DNA of 64,000 nucleotides, taken from NCBI RefSeq assembly GCF_011682175.1, contig NZ_WHJG01000003.1:124001-188000 (forward strand), given 5' to 3'. Shown piece by piece: positions 36,387 to 45,820 of this stretch. The DNA is from Massilia frigida. Its GTDB lineage: Bacteria > Pseudomonadota > Gammaproteobacteria > Burkholderiales > Burkholderiaceae_D. The translations under genes and the position numbers were made by a program. Within the stretch, counting starts at the first letter, position 1. Each line of letters begins with the position of its first letter. The notes below the pieces were generated by a model that saw only the letters and a program-made list of their open reading frames with translations, did not search any database and was not told the origin of the DNA.

Positions 36387-38080
36387 ACGCCGTGCCGAAC
36401 CCGCCCATGCTCGACCCGTCCCTGCTGGCGCGCGCCCGCGCCCAGAGCCTGCAGTCGCAGCGCCCGCTGGTGGCCGAACTGGAAGCGGTCAGCGGGCTCG
36501 ATGCGCGCCAGATCGTGCAAGCCCTGGCCGACCCGTTCGGCCTGACGGTGATGGAAACGGCTGAAATGCTCAGCTGCGCCACCGCCTTCGACCTGCTGCC
36601 GCTGGCCCAGGCGCTGGCGCGCCACTGCGTGCTGCTGCGCGAGCCGGGCGGGCGGGTCACGGGCGTGATCGCCGACCCGTTCGACGTCGACCTGCAAACC
36701 TGGCTCACCACCTGCGCCCGGGCCACGCCCAGCGCGCCGCTGCACCTGCGCCTGGCGCTGCAATCGGATATCCAGGCTTACCTGTCCAAGCAGGAGGAAT
36801 CCGCGCGCGCGGTCGATACCCTGGTGGCCAACGTGGGCGACGCCCGGCGCGACGGCAAGACCGCCGCCGTGCTGTCGTTCGCCTCGGTGTCGGAAGCGGC
36901 CAGTCCGGCCGTCAAGCTGGTCAACTCGACCCTGTACGACGCGCTCAAGGCCGGCGCCTCCGACATCCACCTGGAGAGCACCGCCAGCGGCCTGGCCGTC
37001 AAGTACCGGGTCGACGGCGTGCTCGATCACGCCACCTCGGTCAATGGCATCGAAGTGGCGGAGCACATCATCTCGCGCCTCAAGGTGCTGGCCGAACTCG
37101 ATATCGCCGAGCGCCGCGTGCCGCAGGACGGCAGCTTCCGGGTCGAATCGGGCGGACGCGAAATCGATTTGCGCGTCTCCATCATGCCCAGCATCCACGG
37201 CGAGGACGCGGTCATCCGGATCCTGGACAAGCGCGCCATGATCGAAGCCTACGGCGCGCTCACGCTCGAAGCGCTCGGTTTCGACGCGCCCTCGCTGGTG
37301 TCGCTGCGCATGCTGGCGCAGGAAGCCTACGGCATGCTGCTGGTGACCGGGCCGACCGGCTCGGGCAAGACCACCACCCTGTACGCGGCCCTGACCGAAA
37401 TCCACAACGGGCGCGAAAAGATCATCACCATCGAAGACCCGGTCGAGTACCAGCTGCCCGGCATCTTGCAAATCCCGGTCAACGAGAAGAAGGGCCTGAC
37501 CTTCGCCAAGGGCTTGCGCTCGATCCTGCGCCACGACCCCGACAAGATCATGGTCGGCGAGATCCGCGACCGCGAAACCGCCGAAATCGCGGTGCAGTCG
37601 GCCCTCACCGGCCACCTGGTGCTCACCACCGTCCACGCCAACAATGTGTTCGACGTGTTCGGCCGCTTTACCCACATGGGCATCGACCCCTACGCCTTCG
37701 TCTCGGCGCTCAACGGCATCTGGGCCCAGCGCCTGGTGCGCATGAACTGCCCGCATTGCGCCGAGCAGTTCACCCCGAGCGACGCCGAACTCGATGGCGT
37801 CAACCTGGAACGCAAGGACGTGCAAGACTATCTTTTCATGCAGGGCAAGGGCTGCGGCGACTGCCGCGGCACCGGCTACAAGGGGCGGCGCTCGATCGCC
37901 GAAATCCTCACCCTGAACGACGAAATCCGCGAACTGATCGTCGACAAGCGTCCGATCCGCCAGATCAAGGCCGCGGCCCACGCCAACGGCACCCGCAGCC
38001 TGCGCCTGGCCGCGCTCGACCTGGTCAAGCGCGGCGCCACCACCCTCAGCGAAATCAAGCGGGTGACCCTGCATGCGTAG
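36383..38080 (+). CDS. gspE: Type II secretion/type IV pilus assembly ATPase GspE
   Basis: 565 residues from a TTG start that overlaps the gspF stop (TTGA) with GGGAGA upstream. An N-terminal MshEN-like region comes first. The ATPase core has Walker A GPTGSGKT at 323-330, the Asp box, and Walker B with IMVGEIRDRETAEIAVQSALTGHLVLTTVHAN. A zinc-binding tetracysteine is present (C456-x2-C459 and C491-x2-C494), as in GspE/PilB. It powers pseudopilus extension from the cytoplasmic face. It overlaps the next gene by eight bases. Confidence 0.95.
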   Translation: MNAVPNPPMLDPSLLARARAQSLQSQRPLVAELEAVSGLDARQIVQALADPFGLTVMETAEMLSCATAFDLLPLAQALARHCVLLREPGGRVTGVIADPFDVDLQTWLTTCARATPSAPLHLRLALQSDIQAYLSKQEESARAVDTLVANVGDARRDGKTAAVLSFASVSEAASPAVKLVNSTLYDALKAGASDIHLESTASGLAVKYRVDGVLDHATSVNGIEVAEHIISRLKVLAELDIAERRVPQDGSFRVESGGREIDLRVSIMPSIHGEDAVIRILDKRAMIEAYGALTLEALGFDAPSLVSLRMLAQEAYGMLLVTGPTGSGKTTTLYAALTEIHNGREKIITIEDPVEYQLPGILQIPVNEKKGLTFAKGLRSILRHDPDKIMVGEIRDRETAEIAVQSALTGHLVLTTVHANNVFDVFGRFTHMGIDPYAFVSALNGIWAQRLVRMNCPHCAEQFTPSDAELDGVNLERKDVQDYLFMQGKGCGDCRGTGYKGRRSIAEILTLNDEIRELIVDKRPIRQIKAAAHANGTRSLRLAALDLVKRGATTLSEIKRVTLHA

Positions 38081-38897
38081 ACGTTTCGGACAATCGCTGC
38101 GCGTCGGCGTGGCACCAGGCGCGGTCGCGCTCCTCAAGACCAGCCGCTGGGGCGGCCGCGCGCCCGAACTCGTGGGCGAACTCGCGTTCGACGGCGGCAG
38201 CCATCCCGAGGCGATCGGCGTGGCCCTGCGCCAGCTGCTGCAGGGCGCCGGCTGCACCAGCTGGCCCGTGACCATCGTGCTGGCGGACGAACTGGTACGC
38301 ATCTGGCAGGTCGCGCCGCCTGCGGGCAGCGCGCGCCTGGCCGACCTGGAAGCGGCCGCCGCGCTGCGCTTCCAGACCCTGTTCGGCGAACCGACCGGCG
38401 CCTGGACGCTGTCTGCCGGCTGGGACCCGGCGCAAGCGTTTTTGGCAGCCGCGCTGCCGCGCCACTTGCTGGCGCTGATCGAACAGGTATGCGCCGCCCA
38501 GCGCGCGCCCATCGTCGAACTGGTGCCGCAATTCGTGGCCGGCTTCAACCAGTGGCGCGGCGCCCTCAAGGCCGGCGCCTGGTATGGCCTGGTGCAGCAG
38601 CGCGTGCTCACCCTGGGCATGATCGACGGCGGCGCCATCCGCGCCGTGCGCGCCAGCGCGCTGCCCGACGGGGCCGACCTGGACTGGCTGGCCGCGCACG
38701 TGGCGCGCGAAGCGCTGCGCCTGAACCTGGCCGCGCCGGCGCGCTTGGCCGTGTCGGGCCATGCACCGGCCACCTGGAACAAGGGAGCCTCCCATGCGAC
38801 CCTGGCCTGCCATCTTTTGGGGCAAGGGCAGGGGCAGGGACAGGGCGCCGGCTGGTCCGACTGCGCGCGCCTGGCCGCCACCGGGAGCCTGTCATGA
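38073..38897 (+). CDS. PilM/GspL-cytoplasmic-like protein
   Basis: 274 residues, without membrane segments. The body (LRVGVAPGAVALLKTSRWG; VTIVLADELVRIWQVAPPAGSARLADLEAAAALRFQTLFG) looks like a divergent actin-like PilM/GspL cytoplasmic domain. I place it mainly by position, between gspE and a PilN-like gene. It would link the ATPase to the inner-membrane complex. Near the C-terminus a Gly-Gln microsatellite (LLGQGQGQGQGAG) is coded by repeated GGGCAG-like units. The assignment is tentative because canonical PilM motifs are weak. Confidence 0.6.
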   Translation: MRRRFGQSLRVGVAPGAVALLKTSRWGGRAPELVGELAFDGGSHPEAIGVALRQLLQGAGCTSWPVTIVLADELVRIWQVAPPAGSARLADLEAAAALRFQTLFGEPTGAWTLSAGWDPAQAFLAAALPRHLLALIEQVCAAQRAPIVELVPQFVAGFNQWRGALKAGAWYGLVQQRVLTLGMIDGGAIRAVRASALPDGADLDWLAAHVAREALRLNLAAPARLAVSGHAPATWNKGASHATLACHLLGQGQGQGQGAGWSDCARLAATGSLS

Positions 38898-39439
38898 AGC
38901 CGGTCCGCATCGATTTTGCGCCGCCAAGCCTGCAGCGCACCCTGCATCGCGCCGGTCCCGCCACCTGGATCGTGGCCCTGCTGGCGCTTGCGCTGTGCGC
39001 CACTGCGGCCACCCTGGGCTGGCGCCTGATGGCGCAGCAGCGCGCCCAGGCCGCCGAACTGCATGCCGCGCAACTGCGCGCACGGGTGCCCGTGGCGGTG
39101 GCGCCGGTCGCCGTGGGGCCGCGCATTTCGGAAGCGCAGGCCGCCGCCGTCAACGCCGGCGTGCTGCAACTGAACCTGCCGTGGCGCGCGCTGTACGACG
39201 CCATCGGCGCCGCCACGCCGCCGACCATCGGCATGCTGGCGCTGGAACCGGACGCGCGCAAGCGCACCATGAAAATCACCGCCGAAGCGAAAAGCAGCGA
39301 CGCCATGATCGAATACGTCGAGCTGCTCAAGCACGAGGAACTGTTTTCCGGAGTAACCCTGATCCGTCACGAAATCAACGAACAAGACCCGGCCAAGCCG
39401 ATCCGCTTCCAGCTCGAAGCCGAATGGGTGGCGCCATGA
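38894..39439 (+). CDS. PilN-like inner-membrane assembly protein
   Basis: 181 residues from the ATG at 38894, overlapping the previous stop by four bases. A short cytoplasmic N-terminus (MKPVRIDFAPPSLQ, compare PilN/GspL-type INLLP starts) is followed by one membrane helix at about 24-46. The periplasmic part begins with a helical segment and a ferredoxin-like fold (LPWRALYDAIGAATPPTIGMLALEPDARKRTMKITAEAKSSDAMIEYVELL), as in PilN. It should form a PilN/PilO-type heterodimer with the next gene product. Identification rests on topology, size and order. Confidence 0.65.
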   Translation: MKPVRIDFAPPSLQRTLHRAGPATWIVALLALALCATAATLGWRLMAQQRAQAAELHAAQLRARVPVAVAPVAVGPRISEAQAAAVNAGVLQLNLPWRALYDAIGAATPPTIGMLALEPDARKRTMKITAEAKSSDAMIEYVELLKHEELFSGVTLIRHEINEQDPAKPIRFQLEAEWVAP

Positions 39440-40002
39440 ACGCGCCCGCCTTCTCCGTGCTGCTGCTGCGCGCGCGCCTGGCCGTGGTCGCGCGCGGGCC
39501 GCTGTTGTGCGGCGCCTGCGTGCTGCTGGCCGGCGCCGCCGCCGCCGTGGCCTGGCTGCTGCCGCAGGCCGCGCTGCGCTCGAAGAACCACGCCGTCGCG
39601 CTGCAGATGGCGCGCACGCCGGCGCACGTCGACAAGCCGGCTCCCGTGATTGCCAACGAAAACCTGGCCCTGTTCTACGCCACCCTGGGCGAGAAGCGCT
39701 ACGCCGAGCAGCAGGTCAAGACCCTGTTCGGGATCGCCGCCAAGAGCGGCCTGTCGCTCTCGCAGGGCGACTACAAGGGGGCTTTCGACCGCAATGCGCG
39801 CCTGCATACCTACCAGGTGACCTTGCCGGTCAAGGGCAGCTACAACGCCATCTGGAAGTTCACCATGCTGTCGCTGCGCGCCATTCCCTTTGCCTCGCTC
39901 GACGAAATCAGCTTCAAGCGCGACAACATCGGCGAGCCTGCGCTGGAGGCGCGCGTGCGCATGACCTTCTACCTGGCCGACCAGCCGGGAGTGGCGCAAT
40001 GA
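39436..40002 (+). CDS. PilO/GspM-like inner-membrane assembly protein
   Basis: 188 residues from the ATG at 39436, overlapping the previous gene by four bases. One N-terminal membrane helix (GPLLCGACVLLAGAAAAVAWLL) is followed by a periplasmic domain with LALFYATLGEKRYAEQQVKTLFGIAAKSGLSLSQGDY and a predicted ferredoxin-like second half (YQVTLPVKGSYNAIWKFTMLSLRAIPFASLDEISFKRD). These blocks fit the PilO/GspM class. It probably pairs with the PilN-like protein in the membrane platform. Overlaps the next gene by four bases. Confidence 0.65.
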   Translation: MNAPAFSVLLLRARLAVVARGPLLCGACVLLAGAAAAVAWLLPQAALRSKNHAVALQMARTPAHVDKPAPVIANENLALFYATLGEKRYAEQQVKTLFGIAAKSGLSLSQGDYKGAFDRNARLHTYQVTLPVKGSYNAIWKFTMLSLRAIPFASLDEISFKRDNIGEPALEARVRMTFYLADQPGVAQ

Positions 40003-40544
40003 CGCCGCGCCACCTCGTGATGGGCGCGGCCGTGCTGCTCGCCGCCGGCCTGCTGGTGTTCGGCGACAAGACGCCCGATTCCGGCGTGAGCGAAGCGGTC
40101 GAACGCAGCGCGCCGAAAGCGGCTGCCGCCCGCACCAGTGCCGCCACCAGCACCATGCCGGCCGTAGCGGCCGAACCGGCCATCCTGCGCCTGGTCGCGC
40201 GCGACACGCTGATCGGCGACGATGACGACGCCTTCGGCGCCAACACCGTCTTCGGCAGCCAGAACCTCAATCCCCCGCCGCCCCCGCCGCCGGTCGACAA
40301 CACGCCGCCGCCGCCACCGCCGCCGCCCAGCGCGCCGCCGCTGCCGTTTGTCTTTATCGGCAAGGCGGTGGGCGAGGGCGCATGGGAAGTATTCCTCGCG
40401 CGCGGCGACAAGACCTATATCGTACGTCACAAGATGGTAATCGACGGCACTTACCGGGTGGACGCAATCGCGCCGCCCACGCTGACCCTTACCTATCTGC
40501 CCTTGAACCAGGTTCAACAGCTCAACATTGGAGTCTTCGACTGA
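39999..40544 (+). CDS. PilP/GspC-like periplasmic protein with polyproline linker
   Basis: 181 residues from the ATG at 39999. An N-terminal membrane anchor (LVMGAAVLLAAGLLVFG) is followed by an Ala/Thr-rich linker. Two proline runs (seven and eight Pro, about residues 90-113) lead to a small beta domain (LPFVFIGKAVGEGAWEVFLARGDKTYIVRHKMVIDGTYRVDAIAPPTLTLTYLPL). That domain recalls the PilP/GspC homology region that touches the secretin N-domains. It directly precedes the secretin gene, which fits the role. The stop overlaps the secretin start by one base. Confidence 0.68.
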   Translation: MTPRHLVMGAAVLLAAGLLVFGDKTPDSGVSEAVERSAPKAAAARTSAATSTMPAVAAEPAILRLVARDTLIGDDDDAFGANTVFGSQNLNPPPPPPPVDNTPPPPPPPPSAPPLPFVFIGKAVGEGAWEVFLARGDKTYIVRHKMVIDGTYRVDAIAPPTLTLTYLPLNQVQQLNIGVFD

Positions 40545-42514
40545 TGGCTAGTCACCGGATTGGCACACGCTGCCTGTATTTGCCACTTTGGAGCCGTCTT
40601 GTGCGCGGCGCGGCGCTGCCGCTGATGGCGCTGGCGCTGGCCGGCTGCGCCGGACAGGCCGCCTACCTCGAAGGCAATTCGCTGATCGAGAAGGACCAGG
40701 TCGAGGCCAGCCTGCTCAAGTACCGCCAGGCGATCGATGCCCAGCCCGAAAACCCGGTCTACCGCGCGGCTTACCTGCGCGCGCGCGACCGCGCCACCAC
40801 GCGCCTGGTCGAGCAGGCCGAACGTGCGCTGGGGGCAGGCAAGGCCGCGCCCGCGCTGCAGGATTACCAGCGCGTGCTGGCGATCGACCCGGCCAACGAA
40901 CGCGCCCGCGCCGGCCTGCGCCTGATCGAGATGGATGAGCGCCACACCAAGGTGATGGAAGAAGCCAGTGCCGCCTTCGAGCGCAAGGACTACGATGTGG
41001 CGCGCGCGCGCGCCGCCGCGATCCTGGTCGAGCGCCCGCAGTACGAGCCGGCGCGCCAGCTGCTGCTGCAAGTGACCGAGAAGACGGCCGGCCCGGCCGC
41101 CGAAACCGGCCTGGCCGCCGCCTACAAGACGCCGATCAGCATCGAGTTCCGCGATGCTCCGCTCAAGCAGGTGCTCGACGTGATCGCGCGCCGCTCGAAC
41201 CTGAACTTCATCTTCGACAAGGACGTCAAGACCGACCAGAAGACCTCGATCTTCCTGAAAAACAGCACGGTCGAAGCGGCCATCTACTACCTGATGGTGT
41301 CCAACCAGCTGGACTACCAGGTCATGGATGGCAATACCCTGCTGGTGTACCAGAACGTCGCCGCCAAGCTCAAGGAATACCAGGAGATGACGGTCAAGAC
41401 CTTCTTCCTGGCGAACGCCGATGCGAAGGTGGTGGCCAACACGCTCAAGACCATCCTCAAGTCGCGCGACGTGGTGATCGATGAAAAGCTCAATCTCGTG
41501 ATCGTGCGCGACAACCCGGAAGCGATCAAGCTGGCCGCCAAGCTGGTGGCGCTGCAAGACGTGGCCGAGCCGGAAGTCATGCTCGAAGTGGAGATTTTGG
41601 AGATCAAGCGCAGCCGCCTGCTGGAACTGGGCGTGGCCTGGCCCACCTCGCTGACCCTGGCGCCGCTGGTCGGCAGCAATGGCGGCCAGCTCACCCTCGA
41701 TACGGTGCGCGGCCTGGGACGCGCCGACATCGGCCTGTCGTCGCTGTCGACCACCATCACCGCGAAAAAGACCGATGGCGACTCGAACACCCTGGCCAAC
41801 CCGCGCATCCGCGTGCGCAACAAGGAAAAAGCCAAGATCGTCATCGGCGACAAGATCCCGAACATCACCACCACCTTGTCGGGCGGCGGCGTGGCCAGCG
41901 GCTTTTCGCAGGAATCGATCACCTATCTCGACGTCGGCCTGACGCTCAACGTGGAGCCGACGATTTACCTGAATAATGAAATCGGTATCCGCGTCGGCCT
42001 CACCGTCAGCTCCCTGGGCGAGGCGATCACTACCGCCTCGGGCAATATCGCCTACCGCATCGGCAACCGCGAAGCGACCACCATGCTGCAGTTGAAGGAT
42101 GGCGAGAACCAGGTGTTGGCGGGCCTGATCAACAACGAAGACCGCAGCAACGGCACCAAGATTCCCGGCCTGGGCAGCCTGCCGATCGTGGGCCGCCTGT
42201 TCGGGCGTGTTGCCGATGGCGCCGACCGCACCGAGATCGTGCTGTCGATTACGCCTCACCTGATCCGCAATATCCAGCGTCCGCCCGCCGGCGCGTCCGA
42301 GTTCAGCGCCGGCACCGAAACCAGCTTCCGGCGCCGTCCCGACAGCGCGGCGCGGGCGCCGGTGCTGATGCCGCCGTCGCCGGGTGCGCGTCCACCGGTG
42401 CCGGCTGCGGTCCCTGCTCCTGCCCCGGCTCCGGTTCCGGCCGCCCCCGAGGCGCCCGGCGCCGCCGTGACCCCGATCCCGGTCCCGGAAACCACGCCCG
42501 TGCCGCAGCAATGA
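40544..42514 (+). CDS. gspD: Outer-membrane secretin GspD/PilQ/MshL-type lipoprotein
   Basis: 656 residues from the ATG at 40544. A lipobox (LALAGC, Cys35) indicates lipidation, so pilotin-free targeting is possible. Residues about 45-190 form tetratricopeptide-like helices ([19 protein letters not shown]). An STN/N0-like part ([31 protein letters not shown]) and one N1-type domain follow. The secretin core is at about 400-590 ([82 protein letters not shown]). A Pro/Ala-rich tail of about 55 residues ends it. It forms the exit pore. The lipobox and TPR region resemble BfpB/PilQ-like hybrids rather than classical GspD. Confidence 0.92.
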   Translation: MASHRIGTRCLYLPLWSRLVRGAALPLMALALAGCAGQAAYLEGNSLIEKDQVEASLLKYRQAIDAQPENPVYRAAYLRARDRATTRLVEQAERALGAGKAAPALQDYQRVLAIDPANERARAGLRLIEMDERHTKVMEEASAAFERKDYDVARARAAAILVERPQYEPARQLLLQVTEKTAGPAAETGLAAAYKTPISIEFRDAPLKQVLDVIARRSNLNFIFDKDVKTDQKTSIFLKNSTVEAAIYYLMVSNQLDYQVMDGNTLLVYQNVAAKLKEYQEMTVKTFFLANADAKVVANTLKTILKSRDVVIDEKLNLVIVRDNPEAIKLAAKLVALQDVAEPEVMLEVEILEIKRSRLLELGVAWPTSLTLAPLVGSNGGQLTLDTVRGLGRADIGLSSLSTTITAKKTDGDSNTLANPRIRVRNKEKAKIVIGDKIPNITTTLSGGGVASGFSQESITYLDVGLTLNVEPTIYLNNEIGIRVGLTVSSLGEAITTASGNIAYRIGNREATTMLQLKDGENQVLAGLINNEDRSNGTKIPGLGSLPIVGRLFGRVADGADRTEIVLSITPHLIRNIQRPPAGASEFSAGTETSFRRRPDSAARAPVLMPPSPGARPPVPAAVPAPAPAPVPAAPEAPGAAVTPIPVPETTPVPQQ

Positions 42515-42993
42515 TGGCGCAAGGGCGGGGCCGCGGCTTCACGCTGATCGAATTGCTGGTGACACTGGCGATTCTGGCCCTGCTCGGCACCTTGGTGGTG
42601 CCGGTGACGCAAGTGACCATGCAACGCCAGCAAGAGCAGGAACTGCGCCGCTCGCTGCGCGAAATCCGCCAGGGCATCGACGCCTACAAGCGTGCCTACG
42701 ACGAAGGACGCATCGCGCGCTCCCTCAACAGCAACGGCTACCCCAAGTCGCTCGAACAGCTGGTCGAAGGCGCGCCCGACATGCGCAGCCCCAAGCGCGC
42801 CAAGATTTTTTTCCTGCGCCGCGTGCCGCGCGATCCCTTCAATCCCAACAGCGACCTGAGCGGGGCTCAGACCTGGGGCAAGCGCAGCTACGCCAGCGAG
42901 GCTAGCGACCCGCGCGAAGGCGAGGACGTGTACGATGTGTATTCGACCTCGGACCGGGTTGGCCTCAATGATGTGCCGTACCGCAAATGGTGA
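42511..42993 (+). CDS. Type II secretion pseudopilin (GspG/H-like)
   Basis: 160 residues. Very short leader: MMAQGRGRG9/F10-TLIELLV, with Glu14 at +5, then a hydrophobic helix. The globular part includes [30 protein letters not shown] and [27 protein letters not shown], a calcium/loop region like GspG. It overlaps the secretin stop by four bases (ATGATG). It is the second of four pilin-like genes in the cluster and would be a minor pseudopilin or an alternative major one. Confidence 0.88.
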   Translation: MMAQGRGRGFTLIELLVTLAILALLGTLVVPVTQVTMQRQQEQELRRSLREIRQGIDAYKRAYDEGRIARSLNSNGYPKSLEQLVEGAPDMRSPKRAKIFFLRRVPRDPFNPNSDLSGAQTWGKRSYASEASDPREGEDVYDVYSTSDRVGLNDVPYRKW

Positions 42994-43388
42994 ACAAGAT
43001 GCAAGCGAAACCTGGCCGCACAGCGCGCGGCTTCACCCTGATCGAATTGCTGGTGGTGCTGGGCATTATCGCGCTGCTATTGACGCTCGCGGTGCCGCGC
43101 TTTTTTCCCAGCATCGACAGTACCAAGGACACCATTTTGGCCGACAACCTGCGCAATATCCGCGCCGTGATCGACCAGTATTACGCCGACACCGGGCGCT
43201 ATCCCGATTCGCTGGAACAGCTGGTCGAGAAAAAATACCTGCGCGCGATTCCGGTCGACCCGGTGGCCGACAGCAGCACCAGCTGGATCCTGGTGCCGCC
43301 CGAAGACACCACCCGGGGCAATCTGTACAGCATCAAGAGTGGGGCGCCCGGCAATGACCGCAACGGCAAACCGTATCTCGACTGGTAG
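42987..43388 (+). CDS. Type II secretion pseudopilin (GspG-like)
   Basis: 133 residues. ATG at 42987 or 42999 ([20 protein letters not shown]); the second gives the more usual leader length. G/FTLIE with Glu at +5 and the following helix ([20 protein letters not shown]) are canonical. The body contains [47 protein letters not shown], the GspG-type region. It overlaps the previous gene by seven bases and the following one by about 35. Confidence 0.88.
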   Translation: MVNKMQAKPGRTARGFTLIELLVVLGIIALLLTLAVPRFFPSIDSTKDTILADNLRNIRAVIDQYYADTGRYPDSLEQLVEKKYLRAIPVDPVADSSTSWILVPPEDTTRGNLYSIKSGAPGNDRNGKPYLDW

Positions 43389-44199
43389 GCGGCCGCCGCG
43401 CGCCGGCGGCTTTACCTATCTGGGCCTGATCATCCTGGTCACCATCGTCGGGCTGGTCGGCGCGGCCAGCCTCAAGGTCGGCTCGCTCATGCAGCGCGCC
43501 GCCGCCGAGGAAGAATTGCTCGATATCGGTGCCGCCTTCAGCGATGCGCTGCGCAGCTACGCCGCCGCGACCCCGCCCGGCCAGCCGCAGCAGCCGCCCA
43601 GCTTGCAGGAATTGCTCAAGGACCCGCGCTTTCCCAACCCGCGCCGCCACCTGCGCAAGATTTTCGTCGACCCGATCACCGGCAAGGCCGAGTGGGGCAT
43701 CATGTATTTGACCGACAAGCAAGGCGTGCTGGGCGTGTACAGCCTGTCGAACGCGCAGCCGCTCAAGGTCGGCAATTTCGATGCGCGCTTCTTGAACATG
43801 GAAAACAAGACCCGGTTTTCTGACTGGAAGTTCACGCTGTCGTCGCAGACCATGCCGCCGCAGGAGGCGCCGGCCTCGCCCGCGCCAACTCAGCCGCCGC
43901 TGTTTGCGCCGGGCGCGCCGGCGCCGGACGGCGCCATGAAGCCGCCCGGGGAGCCGCCAGCGCCGATGCCGCCGGCCGAACCCCAGGAAGCCGACGCGCC
44001 GGCGCCGCCCGGGGAGGCGCCGGCCGAGCCTCCGGCCGAGCCACCCGCCACGGACGCCAAGCCGGCGGAACCGGTGGAAGAGGACGATCCCTCGGGCACC
44101 AACAAGCAGGAAAGGGACAAGGCGGAGGAAGAGGAGCGCCGCCGCGATGAACGCCAGCGCGACGAGGGCCGCCGCAACGAGCCCCGGCGCGAGCGCTAG
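43354..44199 (+). CDS. Pseudopilin-like protein with long Pro/Glu-rich tail
   Basis: 281 residues from the ATG at 43354; a GTG at 43339 is the alternative. The leader [29 protein letters not shown] looks like a prepilin site, but +5 is Gly or Leu, not Glu, as in tip subunits of the GspK type. Residues 45-165 form a globular domain (EEELLDIGAAFSDALRSYAAATPPGQPQQPPSLQELLKDPRFP, DPITGKAEWGIMYL). The last 115 residues are Pro/Ala/Glu-rich, ending in a highly charged Lys/Arg/Glu stretch. Such a tail is unusual for a pilin and may reach the outside or the secretin. It ends one base from the convergent murJ stop. Confidence 0.75.
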   Translation: MTATANRISTGRRPPRAGGFTYLGLIILVTIVGLVGAASLKVGSLMQRAAAEEELLDIGAAFSDALRSYAAATPPGQPQQPPSLQELLKDPRFPNPRRHLRKIFVDPITGKAEWGIMYLTDKQGVLGVYSLSNAQPLKVGNFDARFLNMENKTRFSDWKFTLSSQTMPPQEAPASPAPTQPPLFAPGAPAPDGAMKPPGEPPAPMPPAEPQEADAPAPPGEAPAEPPAEPPATDAKPAEPVEEDDPSGTNKQERDKAEEEERRRDERQRDEGRRNEPRRER

Positions 44200-44200
44200 T

Positions 44201-45754
44201 TCAGCGCCCGCTGCGCTTGAAATCCTTGAAGCGGAAGCCCAGGCCGAACAGCACCACGAAATACGCCATGGCACTGCCAGCCACGATGGCGAACAGGGCG
44301 CCGGCGCGCAGCCATGGCTGCGCTTGCAGCGCGGCCCAGTTGAACTGGCTCTTGCCGTACCAGGCGATCAAGCCCATCACGGCCACGGCAATCACGAGCT
44401 TGGCGAAGAACATCAGCCAGCCGGGCTGCGGCACGTAAATGCCGCGCTTGCGCAGCATGCTGTACAGCACGGCCGCGTTCAGGCAGGCGCCCATGCCGAT
44501 CGACAGCGCCAGTCCGGCCACGCCTTCCAGCAGCGGCACGAATACCAGGTTCATCAGCTGCACCGCGACCAGCACCCCGATGGCGATGCGCACCGGCGTG
44601 CGCACGTCCTGGCGCGCGTAAAAGGCGGGCGTGAGCGTCTTGACCAGGATGATCCCGACCAGGCCCGCGCTGTAGGCCATCAGCGGCATGGCCGCCGCGT
44701 GGATGGCCTTGGCGTTGAAGGCGCCGTAATGGAACAGGGTGGCGATCATCGGCTCGGCCAGCGCGGCCAGGCCGACCGAGGCGGGCAGGGCCAGCAGGAA
44801 GGTCAGGCGCAGGCCCCAGTTGAGCAGGGCCGAGTATTCGGCGGCGTCGCCCTCGGTATTCGCCTTGGCCAGGCTGGGCAGCAAAATGGTGCCCAGCGCC
44901 ACGCCCAGCATCGCCGTGGGAAATTCCATCAGGCGGTCGGCATAGGTCAGGGCCGACACGCTGCCGGCGCCCAGGCGCGAGGCGATGCCGGTATTTACAA
45001 GCAGGCTGATCTGGGCGGCGGAGACGGCGAACACGGCCGGCCCCATCTTCTTGAGCATGCGGTGCACGCCCGGGTCGCGCAGGGCGGCGATGGGATTGAG
45101 CGAGATGCGCGGCAGCATGCCGATTTTCATCAGCGAGGGAATCTGGATGCCCACCTGCAGCAGGCCGCCGACCACCACCGCGAACGCCATCGCGTAGATC
45201 GGCTGTTCGAGGCGCTGGGCCAGGAACAGCGAGGCCAGGATGAAGGAAATATTCAGCAGCACCGGGGTGAAGGCGGGAATCTTGAACTGGCGCCAGGTAT
45301 TGAGGATGCCGCTGGCCAGCGAGACGAAGGCCATGCAGATAATGTAGGGGAACATCACGCGCGTCATGAAGATCGCCGCCTGCCCGGCCTGGGGCGTCTG
45401 CTTGGAGGTGTCCATGACCCACTTGATCAGTAGCGGCGTGGAAATGATGCCGGCGATGGTGATCAGCAGGGTCGACCAGATCAGCACCGTGGCCACGCTG
45501 TCGATCAGCGGGCGCGTGCCTTGGTCGCCATGCTGGGTCTTGACGTCGGCCAGGATCGGCACGAAGGCCTGGGCGAAGGCGCCCTCGGCGAACATGCGGC
45601 GCAACAGGTTGGGAATGCGGAAGGCGACGTTGAAGGCATCGGTATATTCCGAAGCGCCGAAGGCGCGCGCGAAAAGGCTTTCGCGCAGCAGGCCGGTGAC
45701 GCGGGACAGCATGGTCATGCTGGAGATGGCAGCCAGGGTTTTGAGCAAGTTCAT
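44201..45754 (-). CDS. murJ: Lipid II flippase MurJ (MviN)
   Basis: 517 residues with fourteen membrane segments. The N-terminus MNLLKTLAAISSMTMLSRVTGLLRESLFARAFGAS is diagnostic. RRMFAEGAFAQAFVPIL, DRLMEFPTAMLGVALGTILLPSLAKAN and FYARQDVRTPVRIAI are further conserved MurJ blocks. It moves lipid II across the inner membrane for peptidoglycan synthesis and is expected to be essential. It lies back to back with rpsT, a common arrangement in Burkholderiales. Its stop codon is one base from the convergent pseudopilin gene, with no terminator visible between them. Confidence 0.96.
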   Translation of the reverse strand: MNLLKTLAAISSMTMLSRVTGLLRESLFARAFGASEYTDAFNVAFRIPNLLRRMFAEGAFAQAFVPILADVKTQHGDQGTRPLIDSVATVLIWSTLLITIAGIISTPLLIKWVMDTSKQTPQAGQAAIFMTRVMFPYIICMAFVSLASGILNTWRQFKIPAFTPVLLNISFILASLFLAQRLEQPIYAMAFAVVVGGLLQVGIQIPSLMKIGMLPRISLNPIAALRDPGVHRMLKKMGPAVFAVSAAQISLLVNTGIASRLGAGSVSALTYADRLMEFPTAMLGVALGTILLPSLAKANTEGDAAEYSALLNWGLRLTFLLALPASVGLAALAEPMIATLFHYGAFNAKAIHAAAMPLMAYSAGLVGIILVKTLTPAFYARQDVRTPVRIAIGVLVAVQLMNLVFVPLLEGVAGLALSIGMGACLNAAVLYSMLRKRGIYVPQPGWLMFFAKLVIAVAVMGLIAWYGKSQFNWAALQAQPWLRAGALFAIVAGSAMAYFVVLFGLGFRFKDFKRSGR

Positions 45755-45820
45755 GGGCCGGGATTATAGCCCGGCAAGAGTGGCGCGGAGGGGGGCGCCG
45801 GACAAATGTTGATTTTTGAA

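Noticed and set aside
36242-39385. Open frame of over 1,000 codons on the minus strand across gspE and neighbours
   Set aside because: It is the mirror of real genes in GC-rich DNA, His/Gly/Arg-rich with no family motif, while the plus strand has GspE with all motifs.
45366-45812. Plus-strand frames opposite murJ
   Set aside because: Shadows of the MurJ gene; no motif and poor starts.
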